Source of the DNA: Rhipicephalus microplus
Lineage: Eukaryota > Arthropoda > Arachnida > Ixodida > Ixodidae
Assembly (NCBI RefSeq): GCF_043290135.1
Contig: NC_134700.1
Coordinates: forward strand, 76,438,000-76,501,999
Direction: 5' to 3'
DNA length: 64,000 bases
This document shows, piece by piece, positions 56,426-64,000 of the stretch (position 1 is its first letter; each line of letters opens with the position of its first letter). Below the pieces are notes generated by a model. The model ran no database searches. It saw only the letters and a program-made list of their open reading frames with translations, and was not told the origin of the DNA. The position numbers and the translations under genes are program-made.

Positions 56426-57389
56426 AGTGGGCGAGGCGGCAGCGTGCCTGCAACTATGCTGAACAAGCACGTCTTTTTCCTTGTGCAGATGCTGGTCGCC
56501 ATTTCGTCCAGCCCTATGCCGGCATCCGATCAGGATTTCTGCCCAGCCGACGTTTCTCGTGCCCTATCTGGCGAAGTACACGGAAATTCAACATTCATGA
56601 ACTACTGCAGTTTCATCGAACAACCAGGCGCCTCGTGTGCACTTGCGAGCCATGCCTTCACCTCCTTTCACGTGACGTCATCCGGCCCAGGACTTATATA
56701 CTCGCCGCCACCCCTGCGCATCTTCAGTGGGCGAGGCGGCAGCGTGCCTGCAACTATGCTGAACAAGCACGTCTTTTTCCTTGTGCAGATGCTGGTCGCC
56801 ATTTCGTCCAGCCCTATGCCGGCATCCGATCAGGATTTCTGCCCAGCCGACGTTTCTCGTGCCCTATCTGGCGAAGTACACGGAAATTCAACATTCATGA
56901 ACTACTGCAGTTTCATCGAACAACCAGGCGCCTCGTGTGCACTTGCGAGCCATGCCTTCACCTCCTTTCACGTGACGTCATCCGGCCCAGGACTTATATA
57001 CTCGCCGCCACCCCTGCGCATCTTCAGTGGGCGAGGCGGCAGCGTGCCTGCAACTATGCTGAACAAGCACGTCTTTTTCCTTGTGCAGATGCTGGTCGCC
57101 ATTTCGTCCAGCCCTATGCCGGCATCCGATCAGGATTTCTGCCCAGCCGACGTTTCTCGTGCCCTATCTGGCGAAGTACACGGAAATTCAACATTCATGA
57201 ACTACTGCAGTTTCATCGAACAACCAGGCGCCTCGTGTGCACTTGCGAGCCATGCCTTCACCTCCTTTCACGTGACGTCATCCGGCCCAGGACTTATATA
57301 CTCGCCGCCACCCCTGCGCATCTTCAGTGGGCGAGGCGGCAGCGTGCCTGCAACTATGCTGAACAAGCACGTCTTTTTCCTTGTGCAGG
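56426..57389 (+). repeat. Tandem 5' monomers: 3 x 300 bp plus 64 bp
   Basis: Units 56426-56725, 56726-57025 and 57026-57325 read identically. The fourth (from 57326) matches for 64 bp, then diverges into unique ORF1 sequence at CTTGTGCAG|GTCAGT. Each unit starts AGTGGGCGAGGCGGCAGCGT and ends CACCCCTGCGCATCTTC. The unit length is a multiple of three and all units are open in the ORF1 frame (100 residues per unit). Confidence 0.97.
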
Positions 57390-58249
57390 TCAGTTACCTT
57401 AGCGGTGCTAAATGTTTTCGAAGCAATGATCCTTTTCTTGTCCTGCTGCCTTGCCCACAGAAGCGAAAATGTGCATTTTGTAGTCTACTATGTTCGTTAA
57501 GTTCTTTCTTTTTTGATGTGCTATTACTGTGCGGTGACGTTGAGCAAAACCCAGGGCCTAATGATGATAAGGTATCACGCCAACTGCGCAGCTCAAAAGT
57601 AGACTCTGAAAGTGATCATGAATTACTACTTCACGTTCTTGAAGGCCAAAAGGAAATAATTCGCCGTATGAACGATTATAGCACGGCGCAGACTTCTTTA
57701 CAGGACACCTTAGTTCAGCTCAAAGACAGGCTAGATTCCTTGGAGGCATCGGTCATACCGATTGCCAATGCTCAGGAGCAATTTGCTTCTATGAAATCCC
57801 ACATGCAGAGCATAGATAAAAGCATTGCCTCTATTGCTGATAAAGTTGACGATCTCGAAAATCGCAGCAGGCGCAATAACATTATTATTCACGGTTTTCG
57901 TGAACCTGCAGATGAAACATTGTCATCTCTGTGTGAATGTGTTTCTAGGGATTTTTTTCAAGAAAAGCTTCAGCTTTCTATAAATGGTATGGAAAGATGT
58001 CACCGGATTGGATCAAAACGCCCAAACAAAACGAGACCAATCGTTATTAAATTACTTGATTATAGAGAAAAACAATCAATTCTAAAGAACTGTGGCAAAC
58101 TAAAAAATTCTGGTATGTATGTGACCGAAGATTACTCAGAAAAAGTACGGAACATAAGAAAAAGGTTGTGGGATTGTACCAGTGTACACAGAGAACGCGG
58201 GGATCGGGTTAAACTTTCCTACGACAAGGTGTCTGTATACCTGGGATGA
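56456..58249 (+). CDS. LINE ORF1 with monomer-encoded leader, 2A motif, coiled coil and RRM-like domain
   Basis: This is the nucleic-acid-binding ORF1 protein of the LINE. The first in-element ATG is 56456. The equivalent ATG of the last, partial monomer is 57356, which is the likely start when transcription begins at 57326, leaving a 30-nt leader. From 57356 there is a 67-residue leader with a hydrophobic Cys/Leu/Phe-rich stretch ending in the 2A motif GDVEQNPGP (57533-57559), where ribosomes would skip between Gly and Pro. The rest (about 230 residues) has a coiled coil (LQDTLVQLKDRLDSLEASV ... SIADKVDDLENRSRR), then an RRM-like segment starting NNIIIHGFREP near 57876, and a basic C-terminal domain (ERCHRIGSKRPNKTRPIVIK). 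It ends at TGA 58247-58249. If translated from 56456 it would carry three identical 100-residue repeats ahead of the 2A site. Confidence 0.88.
   Translation: MLNKHVFFLVQMLVAISSSPMPASDQDFCPADVSRALSGEVHGNSTFMNYCSFIEQPGASCALASHAFTSFHVTSSGPGLIYSPPPLRIFSGRGGSVPATMLNKHVFFLVQMLVAISSSPMPASDQDFCPADVSRALSGEVHGNSTFMNYCSFIEQPGASCALASHAFTSFHVTSSGPGLIYSPPPLRIFSGRGGSVPATMLNKHVFFLVQMLVAISSSPMPASDQDFCPADVSRALSGEVHGNSTFMNYCSFIEQPGASCALASHAFTSFHVTSSGPGLIYSPPPLRIFSGRGGSVPATMLNKHVFFLVQVSYLSGAKCFRSNDPFLVLLPCPQKRKCAFCSLLCSLSSFFFDVLLLCGDVEQNPGPNDDKVSRQLRSSKVDSESDHELLLHVLEGQKEIIRRMNDYSTAQTSLQDTLVQLKDRLDSLEASVIPIANAQEQFASMKSHMQSIDKSIASIADKVDDLENRSRRNNIIIHGFREPADETLSSLCECVSRDFFQEKLQLSINGMERCHRIGSKRPNKTRPIVIKLLDYREKQSILKNCGKLKNSGMYVTEDYSEKVRNIRKRLWDCTSVHRERGDRVKLSYDKVSVYLG
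57269..57328 (+). promoter_or_regulatory. Monomer core promoter driving ORF1
   Basis: In unit 3: E-box CACGTG at 57269-57274 overlapping a CRE TGACGTCA at 57273-57280, TATATA at 57295-57300, and initiator TCAGT at 57324-57328 with A+1 at 57326. The TATA-to-start spacing of about 31 bp is canonical. The same elements recur exactly 300 and 600 bp upstream. Confidence 0.8.
57533..57559 (+). other. 2A ribosome-skipping motif in ORF1
   Basis: Codons for GDVEQNPGP match the consensus D(V/I)ExNPGP exactly, preceded by the hydrophobic FFFDVLLLC segment as in other 2A sequences. 2A-like motifs are established in ORF1 of some CR1/L2-type and trypanosomatid LINEs. Skipping would separate the leader (ending NPG) from a product starting with Pro. 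Confidence 0.9.
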
Positions 58250-58295
58250 AGCATCTAACGATAAGGTTGCAGTTTCTAGAAACGCAAAACAATGA

Positions 58296-61082
58296 CCCCA
58301 GCACCCTCCCTTTTCGTTGAAACTGCTCAACGCAAACTGTCGAAGTATTGTGCGCAAGGGCCTCGATTTAGAGCACTTAACTTCAATTCACGATCCTGAC
58401 GTAATCGCCTTAACCGAAACATGGCTTCACAACGGTGTCTTCGATAGCGAATTCACGCCCCCTCAGTTTTGCGCTCATAGGAGAGATAGGAATTTCAGGG
58501 GTGGGGGAGTGGCACTTCTGTTTCGAAAAGGCTTAAAAGTAGTACGCTTGTCCGAGCCACCTGGAGCTGAAGCTATGTTCTGCAAATTGTTTTTTGAAAA
58601 CGAATGCCTAGTAATTGGAGTAGTTTACAGACCACCCGGCGAAGATGTAAAAGTCCTGGAAGAGCTGAAAGCATTTATAGCTTCCCTTATATCGCAAAAC
58701 ACAAAGCTCATTCTTTGCGGTGATTTTAATTTGCCGGGAATCGACTGGAATACATTTTCAGCTACTAATAATGATATAGTGTGTGGTGAAGAACTTATCG
58801 ACATTGCGTTTCGCTTTGATCTAAGACAAATAGTTAAGGATTGTACACGTGTTCACGGTGAGTCTAAATCCATTCTGGATCTCGTTTTTGTTCGAAGCAA
58901 CATTCCGGGAACTATTGAGTGTGATGTAGTTGATGGCATCTCCGACCATCATGCGGTGCTTGTACAGTTTCCTTCTTTAAAGGCGACGAAACATGTTAAG
59001 GTTATAAGTTTTCATAACTTTGCAAGAGCTGATGATGTATCTATTTTGGAAATGTTGGAATCATCTTACGACGATTTCTTTCGCAGTGTTCACACATGTG
59101 ATGTTAACGCTTTGTGGGTAAAATTTAGAAACATGGTCCATGCTTGCATACAACTTTTTGTACCCCTTAGAACTAAAAAAACTAACGTATCCAATCCTTG
59201 GATTACACGGGACATTATTCATTTAAAAAGGAAGGTTAAGCGTTTGAAGAAAGCTAAAAAAAAGCTCCACCATAACACAAATATTCATAATCAAATCTTA
59301 AGCGTATCTAAAGAACTTAAAATTAAGATGCGAGAAGAGAAACATAATTTTTACAATGTTAGGCTGAGTAAAATGATAAAAGAGTCCCCTGCCTCTTTTT
59401 GGAGGTTCATAAAACCGGTAATCTCAAACTGTGATACCTTCATTGTAAATAATGCTTCTACCGCTGATGCTACTGTAATTGCCAGTGAATTTAATGATTA
59501 CTTCAAATCTGTATTTGTCACAGATGATGGAAGCTCCCCTTTTTATAAAAAATTTAGTGATCTGCCCCCTATAGAAAATTTAGATGTATCAGAATCTGGG
59601 GTACTTAATTTATTGTTAGACCTGAATATAAAAAAAAGTCCTGGTCCAGATGAAATACCCAATGCGTTTTTAAAGCGATACGCGTTATGGTGCGCCAAGT
59701 ATCTTACATTAATTTATAACTTATCTCTGTCCACTGGTCTTTTACCTGATGACTGGAAGACGTCGATAGTTAAACCCCTACATAAGCAAGGCGATAAACA
59801 CCTGATAGCCAATTACAGACCAATAGCCCTCACCTGTACATGCTGTAAACTATTGGAGCACGTAATTTACAAGCATGTTATGAAATTCTTGGAAGCCAAC
59901 TCAGTTTTATCACCTGCACAGCATGGTTTCAGGCATGGGTTCTCCACCGTCACACAACTAGTTGAGGTAATTCATGACTTTGCTTCGGCGATCAACAATC
60001 ATACTCAAATTGACGCTATTTTTCTGGATTTCACCAAGGCGTTCGATAAACTGTCGCACCCAAAACTACTACTTAAAGTTTCGCACATCTTAAAGAATAG
60101 TACAATTTGTAACTGGATAGAGTCTTACCTAACTTCTAGAAAACAGTGTGTCTCGTTTAATCAAGCTACTTCAACCATGCTTCCGGTTTCTTCGGGAGTA
60201 CCCCAAGGATCGGTGTTAGGACCATTATTATTCTTACTCTACATCAATGATATTGCTGACAATTGTAATGTAAAAATTAGGTTGTACGCGGACGACTGTG
60301 TAATTTACTCCGTTATTAACTCTATTAATGATCAACTGCAACTGAACAGGGAACTTCATCAGCTTTTTCAATGGTGCAATACATGGCAAATGTCAGTAAA
60401 TCTTAAGAAAAGTGTTGTCATGTCTATCGCAAATAAAACACATATACACTCATTTGACTACACAATTGACGGTACCATCCTATCTCGCGTCGAGCACTAC
60501 AAGTACCTTGGTCTTCACATTCGTAGCGACCTGCGCTGGAATGATCATATAACAGAGATCACTAACAAAGGAATGTCGAAACTGCATTACTTAAAACGCT
60601 CCCTTCGTCATTCCTCTTGTGATACTAAGCTTATAGCATTTAAAACACTTGTCTTACCTATTCTAGAATACGCTAATATTGTTTGGGACCCCTTTACACA
60701 ATCTAATATTAATAAGCTAGAAAGAGTCCAAAACAAAGCCGTAAGATTTATTTTCAATCGCTACGATAGGGTCTCGGTCTCAGGCTTAGTGGCTAAGGCT
60801 AATCTGAAGCACACTTCGGCGAGGAATAAAATCGCACGATTACGTTTTATGTTTAAAATAGTTAAAGGTCATCTCAACGGCAGTATATCCAATTATGTGC
60901 ATTTTTCAACAGGTTATGATACCAGAATGCGACATTGTTTTTCAATCACTCCATATCAAACGGCTAATAATGTTTTTAAGTATTCTTTTTTTCCGCGAAC
61001 GATCGAGGAGTGGAACGCCCTGGATGCACCCACCGTTGAGGCCAACAGTGTGGAAATGTTCGATTCATTGCTTGCCGGTTGA
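58296..61082 (+). CDS. LINE ORF2: apurinic-type endonuclease and reverse transcriptase
   Basis: The frame is open from 58296 (after TGA 58293-58295) to TGA 61080-61082, about 920 residues. Endonuclease: LLNANCRS near 58323, ALTETW near 58410, GDFN at 58719-58730 and SDHH at 58941-58952. RT: SPGPDEIPNAF, NYRPIALTC, FLDFTKAFDKLSH, SSGVPQGSVLGPLLFLLYIN and the active site YADD at 60285-60296. The C-terminal tail (LERVQNKAVRFIF, PRTIEEWNAL) is typical of CR1/L2. No ATG precedes the endonuclease in this frame; the first suitable codon is TTG at 58317, possibly a mutated ATG. ORF1 ends 46 bases before the open frame begins. It would nick target DNA and copy the element RNA there. Confidence 0.92.
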   Translation, partial: PQHPPFSLKLLNANCRSIVRKGLDLEHLTSIHDPDVIALTETWLHNGVFDSEFTPPQFCAHRRDRNFRGGGVALLFRKGLKVVRLSEPPGAEAMFCKLFFENECLVIGVVYRPPGEDVKVLEELKAFIASLISQNTKLILCGDFNLPGIDWNTFSATNNDIVCGEELIDIAFRFDLRQIVKDCTRVHGESKSILDLVFVRSNIPGTIECDVVDGISDHHAVLVQFPSLKATKHVKVISFHNFARADDVSILEMLESSYDDFFRSVHTCDVNALWVKFRNMVHACIQLFVPLRTKKTNVSNPWITRDIIHLKRKVKRLKKAKKKLHHNTNIHNQILSVSKELKIKMREEKHNFYNVRLSKMIKESPASFWRFIKPVISNCDTFIVNNASTADATVIASEFNDYFKSVFVTDDGSSPFYKKFSDLPPIENLDVSESGVLNLLLDLNIKKSPGPDEIPNAFLKRYALWCAKYLTLIYNLSLSTGLLPDDWKTSIVKPLHKQGDKHLIANYRPIALTCTCCKLLEHVIYKHVMKFLEANSVLSPAQHGFRHGFSTVTQLVEVIHDFASAINNHTQIDAIFLDFTKAFDKLSHPKLLLKVSHILKNSTICNWIESYLTSRKQCVSFNQATSTMLPVSSGVPQGSVLGPLLFLLYINDIADNCNVKIRLYADDCVIYSVINSINDQLQLNRELHQLFQWCNTWQMSVNLKKSVVMSIANKTHIHSFDYTIDGTILSRVEHYKYLGLHIRSDLRWNDHITEITNKGMSKLHYLKRSLRHSSCDTKLIAFKTLVLPILEYANIVWDPFTQSNINKLERVQNKAVRFIFNRYDRVSVSGLVAKANLKHTSARNKIARLRFMFKIVKGHLNGSISNYVHFSTGYDTRMRHCFSITPYQTANNVFKYSFFPRTIEEWNALDAPTVEANSVEMFDSLLAG

Positions 61083-61349
61083 TTGTGTGGAGTTCCTTTC
61101 TTATGCATTGCTTGCCTTTCGCCTTATATTTCGGCCTGAATGGGTGTCTGTTTTTGTTTTTGGTTTTTTCTTTATACATTGTGCGCCTGTTTACATTGTG
61201 CGCCTGTACATTACACATTGTGCGCCTGTTTTGTTTAACTAATTGTGTTGGTTCTTTGCTTTGTATTGTCTTCATTTTTTATTGTAACCCCACTCTGCGG
61301 CGACTCCACCAGGAGTTAGCAGTATTGTCAAATAATAAATAAATCTTCA
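61083..61349 (+). other. LINE 3' untranslated region
   Basis: It contains three copies of CATTGTGCGCCTGT (about 61177-61233) and ends in CAAATAATAAATAAATC. Such short 3' repeats are usual at CR1/L2 ends. Confidence 0.75.
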
Positions 61350-61865
61350 AAACAACGGCGACAAAAAAGAGCATGGTTCAACATGTGCTTGTCGGTTAGC
61401 ATGTCGGGGAACCGTTGTGATTTGCAAGTGAGTTGCAGTCGTCTCTTTCGAAGCGCGGAAAGAGCGCAATGAATATGTCTTTTCATGACACGTAAATGTT
61501 ACGCGCCAACACGACCACAAGATATCAAAGTGGAACAGCGTATAGACAGATGTCATGGCTAACAAGTAACACGCAGGTATCATTGAATTTTAGTTCATCT
61601 GTAGACTTCTTCGCGTTCGTGTAATACCGGGTTACGGCCACCGCAACCTCTGAGAGGTTGGATAGGTGGGGCCATCTGGAGGCGCAAAGAAGTACCCCGG
61701 AAGCAGGGAACGTATTCTATTTCTACGCTGATGGTCAATGCCGCTAGAGATCTTCCATTGCTCCTTTGCGTATACCTGAATGCTGTGTGGGCCAAAACAC
61801 ACCAATATAGCTAATTAGACAGACGAGCGAACATGGCTGAAGCATGCATACTCGGGCACCTCCTC
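61350..61865. other. Unassigned sequence
   Basis: Nothing was recognised between the LINE and the SINE. Confidence 0.35.
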
Positions 61866-61872
61866 AGTGCTG

Positions 61873-62120
61873 CCCCGCTGTGGTGGTCTAGTGACTAAGG
61901 TACTCGGCTGCTGACCCGCAGGTCGTGGGATCGAATCCCGGCTGTGGCGGCTGCATTTCCGATGGAGGCGGGAATGTTGTATGCCCGCGTGTTCAGATTT
62001 GGGTGCACGTTAGAGATCCCCAGGTGGTCTAAATTTTCGGAGCCCTTCCCTACGGCGTCTCTGATAATCATATCGCGGTTTTGATACGTCAAACCCCACA
62101 AATCAAAATCATCAATCTTT
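61873..62120 (+). mobile_element. Ruka-like SINE, full length
   Basis: GCCCCGCTGTGGTGGTCTAG (A-box region TGGTCTAGTGACTAAGG), B box GGGATCGAATCCCGG, body TTTCCGATGGAGGCGGGAAT, and 3' end AAACCCCACAAATCAAAATC. The flanks AGTGCTGCC at 61866-61874 and 62121-62129 form a short target-site duplication overlapping the first bases. Confidence 0.93.
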
Positions 62121-62129
62121 AGTGCTGCC

Positions 62130-62935
62130 TGGAACGGCGTTCATTTTGTAATCACTGTTCTGTAAAGGGTTGATCGAAGCAAAAATTGTTCGCGACGTCG
62201 TAAATCACCGGAATTCCAAGCTCCAGAGTATCGTACTGAACCCGAGTCGACAACTTGTACGGCGACAACGGTAATGCAGGTAGGTGACAAGGCATGACTC
62301 AATGTGTCCGCCTAGCAGACAAAATGTTTGCAGAGCAGCTGAGGCTGACGTCAGTCATTTCTGTAGAGAAGTGGTCAGCTGTGGCACGATCTGCCGGTGA
62401 CCGCGAGGTAGCGTCACTGGTAGTGCTCCCAGCGCTAAAAATGGCGGCACTGCCGGCCGTTTTTAATAACGCTGTATACCAGTGATATATATCAATAAAA
62501 TTGATAGTTATTCGTTTGTTAGTGGAGTTTTAGGTCGCGCATCAATGGTACGGAGTCTATAGCTACTCGTTGACGCAAAAATCTTGGCACGAGTGAATTT
62601 GATGTCAGTACTCCTTCAATTTTTCCACCGGCTTGATCACGGATTCATCGTCATAACGCAAGATAATCTTCGGTTCCTCACCTGGCACATGACCCTTGAG
62701 TCTCGGACCCTTACCTCGATATTTTAAGACCAAAAGTTGTGACATCGCCACTGAACAATTTAGCCCCATTTCATCGATAGTACTTTCCGCGATGCCTTTC
62801 GACGAAGCCTAATCTCTGTTTGGCCTATGTTGCCGTTGGCGCTCCTTATGGTTTTAACGTCGGTATATATTACGAAGTGTATACCTTCTATCAACTCCGA
62901 TTACCTCGCAAATCTGGTCATTGCTACAGTGAATA
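62130..62935. other. Unassigned sequence
   Basis: No gene was recognised. The right part may already belong to the following LINE 5' region. Confidence 0.3.
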
Positions 62936-63441
62936 ACATGGGTGAGAGCCCCGCAGGGGCACCTGCACAAGTAGGCGTTTTTCGTGTAGCGACACCACGG
63001 ACCCGAGCTAACGGGGGGTTTTCGGCTCCCTCCCACGCCTAGCCGTGCGTGGCTTTGCCGTGTCCGGGGAAAAGGGGATCCTGGGGGTTGAGCCGACGCT
63101 GTATGATTGGACCTTTAAGGCCCCCCGGCAGAGGCAACACACCCCTTTGGCCCCGGCTTCGCGTAGACGGCACCCCCGGATTGACCCGCCCAGGGGGAAT
63201 CGGCAGTCGCCTTTTCCTGTCTCCACCTCACATCTTCGTCTTTTTCCTTACTTTAAATCTTTTCTGTCCCCTACTCTCTTCCGTTGACTTCCGTGTTTCC
63301 TGGCGGCAAGGGTTCACCCTGTGTGGCTATCCTACCTTGGATACACCATATTCGGTTATAGTGGTGGTGTACCCTGCAGCGTCCCCTTGTGGGACTTCAA
63401 GGTGGGTGGCTGGCGCCTCTGCCGAAAATAAACCTTTTCAT
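62936..63441 (+). other. Probable 5' untranslated region of the I-like LINE
   Basis: A GC-rich leader with G/C runs (GCCCCCCGGCAGAGG, GGGGAAAAGGGGATCC) and a T-rich part directly precedes the ORF1 ATG. The start point is not determined. Confidence 0.45.
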
Positions 63442-64000
63442 ATGGCTAGTTCCTTCCCCCCACTCCCTGATCGCCCTCAGAAAAGAGGGCGCACCGATGA
63501 AGTCTTCCAGTTTTTTGGTCACCAGAGAATATCCTTCCCCCGATTCCACGTTATCCCCGCTGACACACCCGTCAAACCAGTGCGAACACTTCCACCTTTT
63601 CTTGTTTCGAAGTCTTTGACAGAAGTCTTTGGCCCAGGATATAAAGCATCGAGAATCGCAAGTGGTGACCTCCTGTTGGAGCTCCGCGACCAGAAACAAT
63701 ATGAAAAATTGTCTAATCTAGTGAAATTTGGAGATACCAAAATCATAGTAACCCCACACCGAACCATGAACACCACCCGTGGTGTTGTTTCAGATGATAA
63801 CCTGTTAGGGCTGACTGAGGCTGAACTCTTGGAGGGTTTCAGCGAACAGAATGTCATTACGTGAAACGAATTAGGATGAGACGTGATGGCAAAGAAGTCC
63901 CGGCTAAGCACCTAACACTTACGTTTAATTCAAGTGTACTGCCCGACTCCGTTGAGGCTGGGTACATCAAGCTTCGAGTGAGGCCTTATATACCAAACCC
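63442..64000 (+). pseudogene. I-like LINE ORF1 (gag-like), cut by the window end, one frameshift
   Basis: ATG at 63442 (MASSFPPLPDRPQKRGRTDE). The frame includes PPFLVSKSLTEVFGPGYKAS, GDLLLELRDQKQYEKL and IIVTPHRTMNTTRGVVSDDN, typical of the gag-like ORF1 of I-type LINEs. It ends at TGA 63862-63864, but the next frame carries straight on (KRIRMRRDGKEVPAKHLTLT, RPYIPN). One base is therefore missing near 63860, and the zinc knuckles would lie beyond the window. An upstream extension of the frame to 63049 is leader sequence, not protein-like. Confidence 0.8.

Larger units (their letters stand above)
56426..61349 (+). mobile_element. CR1/L2-like LINE, apparently intact, with promoter monomers and a 2A motif
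   Basis: A 4.9-kb non-LTR retrotransposon. In order it has three identical 300-bp promoter monomers plus a 64-bp partial fourth, ORF1 (2A motif, coiled coil, RRM-like domain), ORF2 (endonuclease and RT) and a 3' region ending in AATAATAAATAAAT. Both ORFs are free of internal stops and frameshifts. The 5' end, AGTGGGCG at 56426, coincides with the predicted transcription start of a monomer, as expected for a full-length insertion. No target-site duplication was found. Confidence 0.92.

Noticed and set aside
56426..57389. CRISPR-like or satellite array
   Set aside because: The 300-bp units have no spacers and run directly into LINE ORF1, so they belong to the element's 5' end.
56635..57402. 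A second 255-codon frame made of repeated 100-residue units
   Set aside because: It is a shadow frame of the 300-bp monomers; only the frame that continues into the 2A motif and coiled coil leads anywhere.
63049..63441. N-terminal extension of the I-like LINE ORF1
   Set aside because: The translated sequence is low-quality Gly/Pro/Arg-rich leader; the protein-like part begins at the ATG at 63442.

Overview
The window is chelicerate, almost certainly hard-tick (Ixodidae), nuclear DNA. Six copies of a tRNA-derived SINE resemble the tick family known as Ruka. The retrotransposon families are of types common in tick genomes, and two spliced exons encode a reprolysin-type (M12B) metalloprotease, a family that is greatly expanded in ticks. 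Nothing looks bacterial, viral or CRISPR-like. Nearly all recognisable coding potential belongs to mobile elements, many nested in one another.

Layout. 0-3.7 kb: the 3' end of an RTE LINE abuts a minus-strand Gypsy gag-protease relic, followed by a degenerate tetranucleotide array and a (TA)n tract. 4-12.4 kb: a CR1/L2-like relic, then a LINE whose ORF1 carries an SGNH esterase. That LINE is split by a minus-strand LINE fragment and by a 5'-truncated SINE, and a second tetranucleotide array follows. 13-17 kb: SINEs and unassigned DNA. 17.2-22.5 kb: a very young Gypsy element with two identical 158-bp LTRs and a 5-bp target-site duplication. 22.5-35.4 kb: mostly unassigned DNA with SINEs, a LINE RNase H fragment, a third tetranucleotide array and a second RTE copy split by a SINE. 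35.6-41.0 kb: a Gypsy element whose two LTRs are inverted, not direct. 42-44 kb: repeats and a LINE RNase H/zinc-knuckle fragment. 44.5-44.9 kb: the metalloprotease exons on the minus strand. 45.5-50.1 kb: an LTR interrupted by a complete P-like (THAP) DNA transposon. 51.1-52.1 kb: a short terminal-inverted-repeat element. 52.7-54.7 kb: a minus-strand LTR and coiled-coil gag relic. 54.9-55.8 kb: a LINE fragment. 56.4-61.35 kb: an apparently intact two-ORF CR1/L2-like LINE. 61.9-62.1 kb: a SINE. 63-64 kb: the start of an I-like LINE cut by the window end.

The most interesting object is the LINE at 56.4-61.35 kb. Its 5' end has three identical 300-bp tandem units plus a partial fourth. Each unit begins at a predicted initiator (TCAGT) about 31 bp after a TATA box, so each is a promoter monomer. 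The units keep the ORF1 frame open, and ORF1 carries a 2A ribosome-skipping motif (GDVEQNPGP) just before its coiled-coil/RRM-like body. I infer that the skip would free the ORF1 protein from any monomer-encoded leader. Second is the Gypsy element with inverted LTRs, where the left end looks like an inverted PPT-plus-LTR unit joined to a truncated gag, with a 4-bp ATAG duplication outside. Third is the P-like transposon, whose empty target is visible in a related LTR elsewhere in the same window.

All assignments come from reading motifs and comparing parts of the window by eye. Family names for relics are approximate, and no database search was possible.
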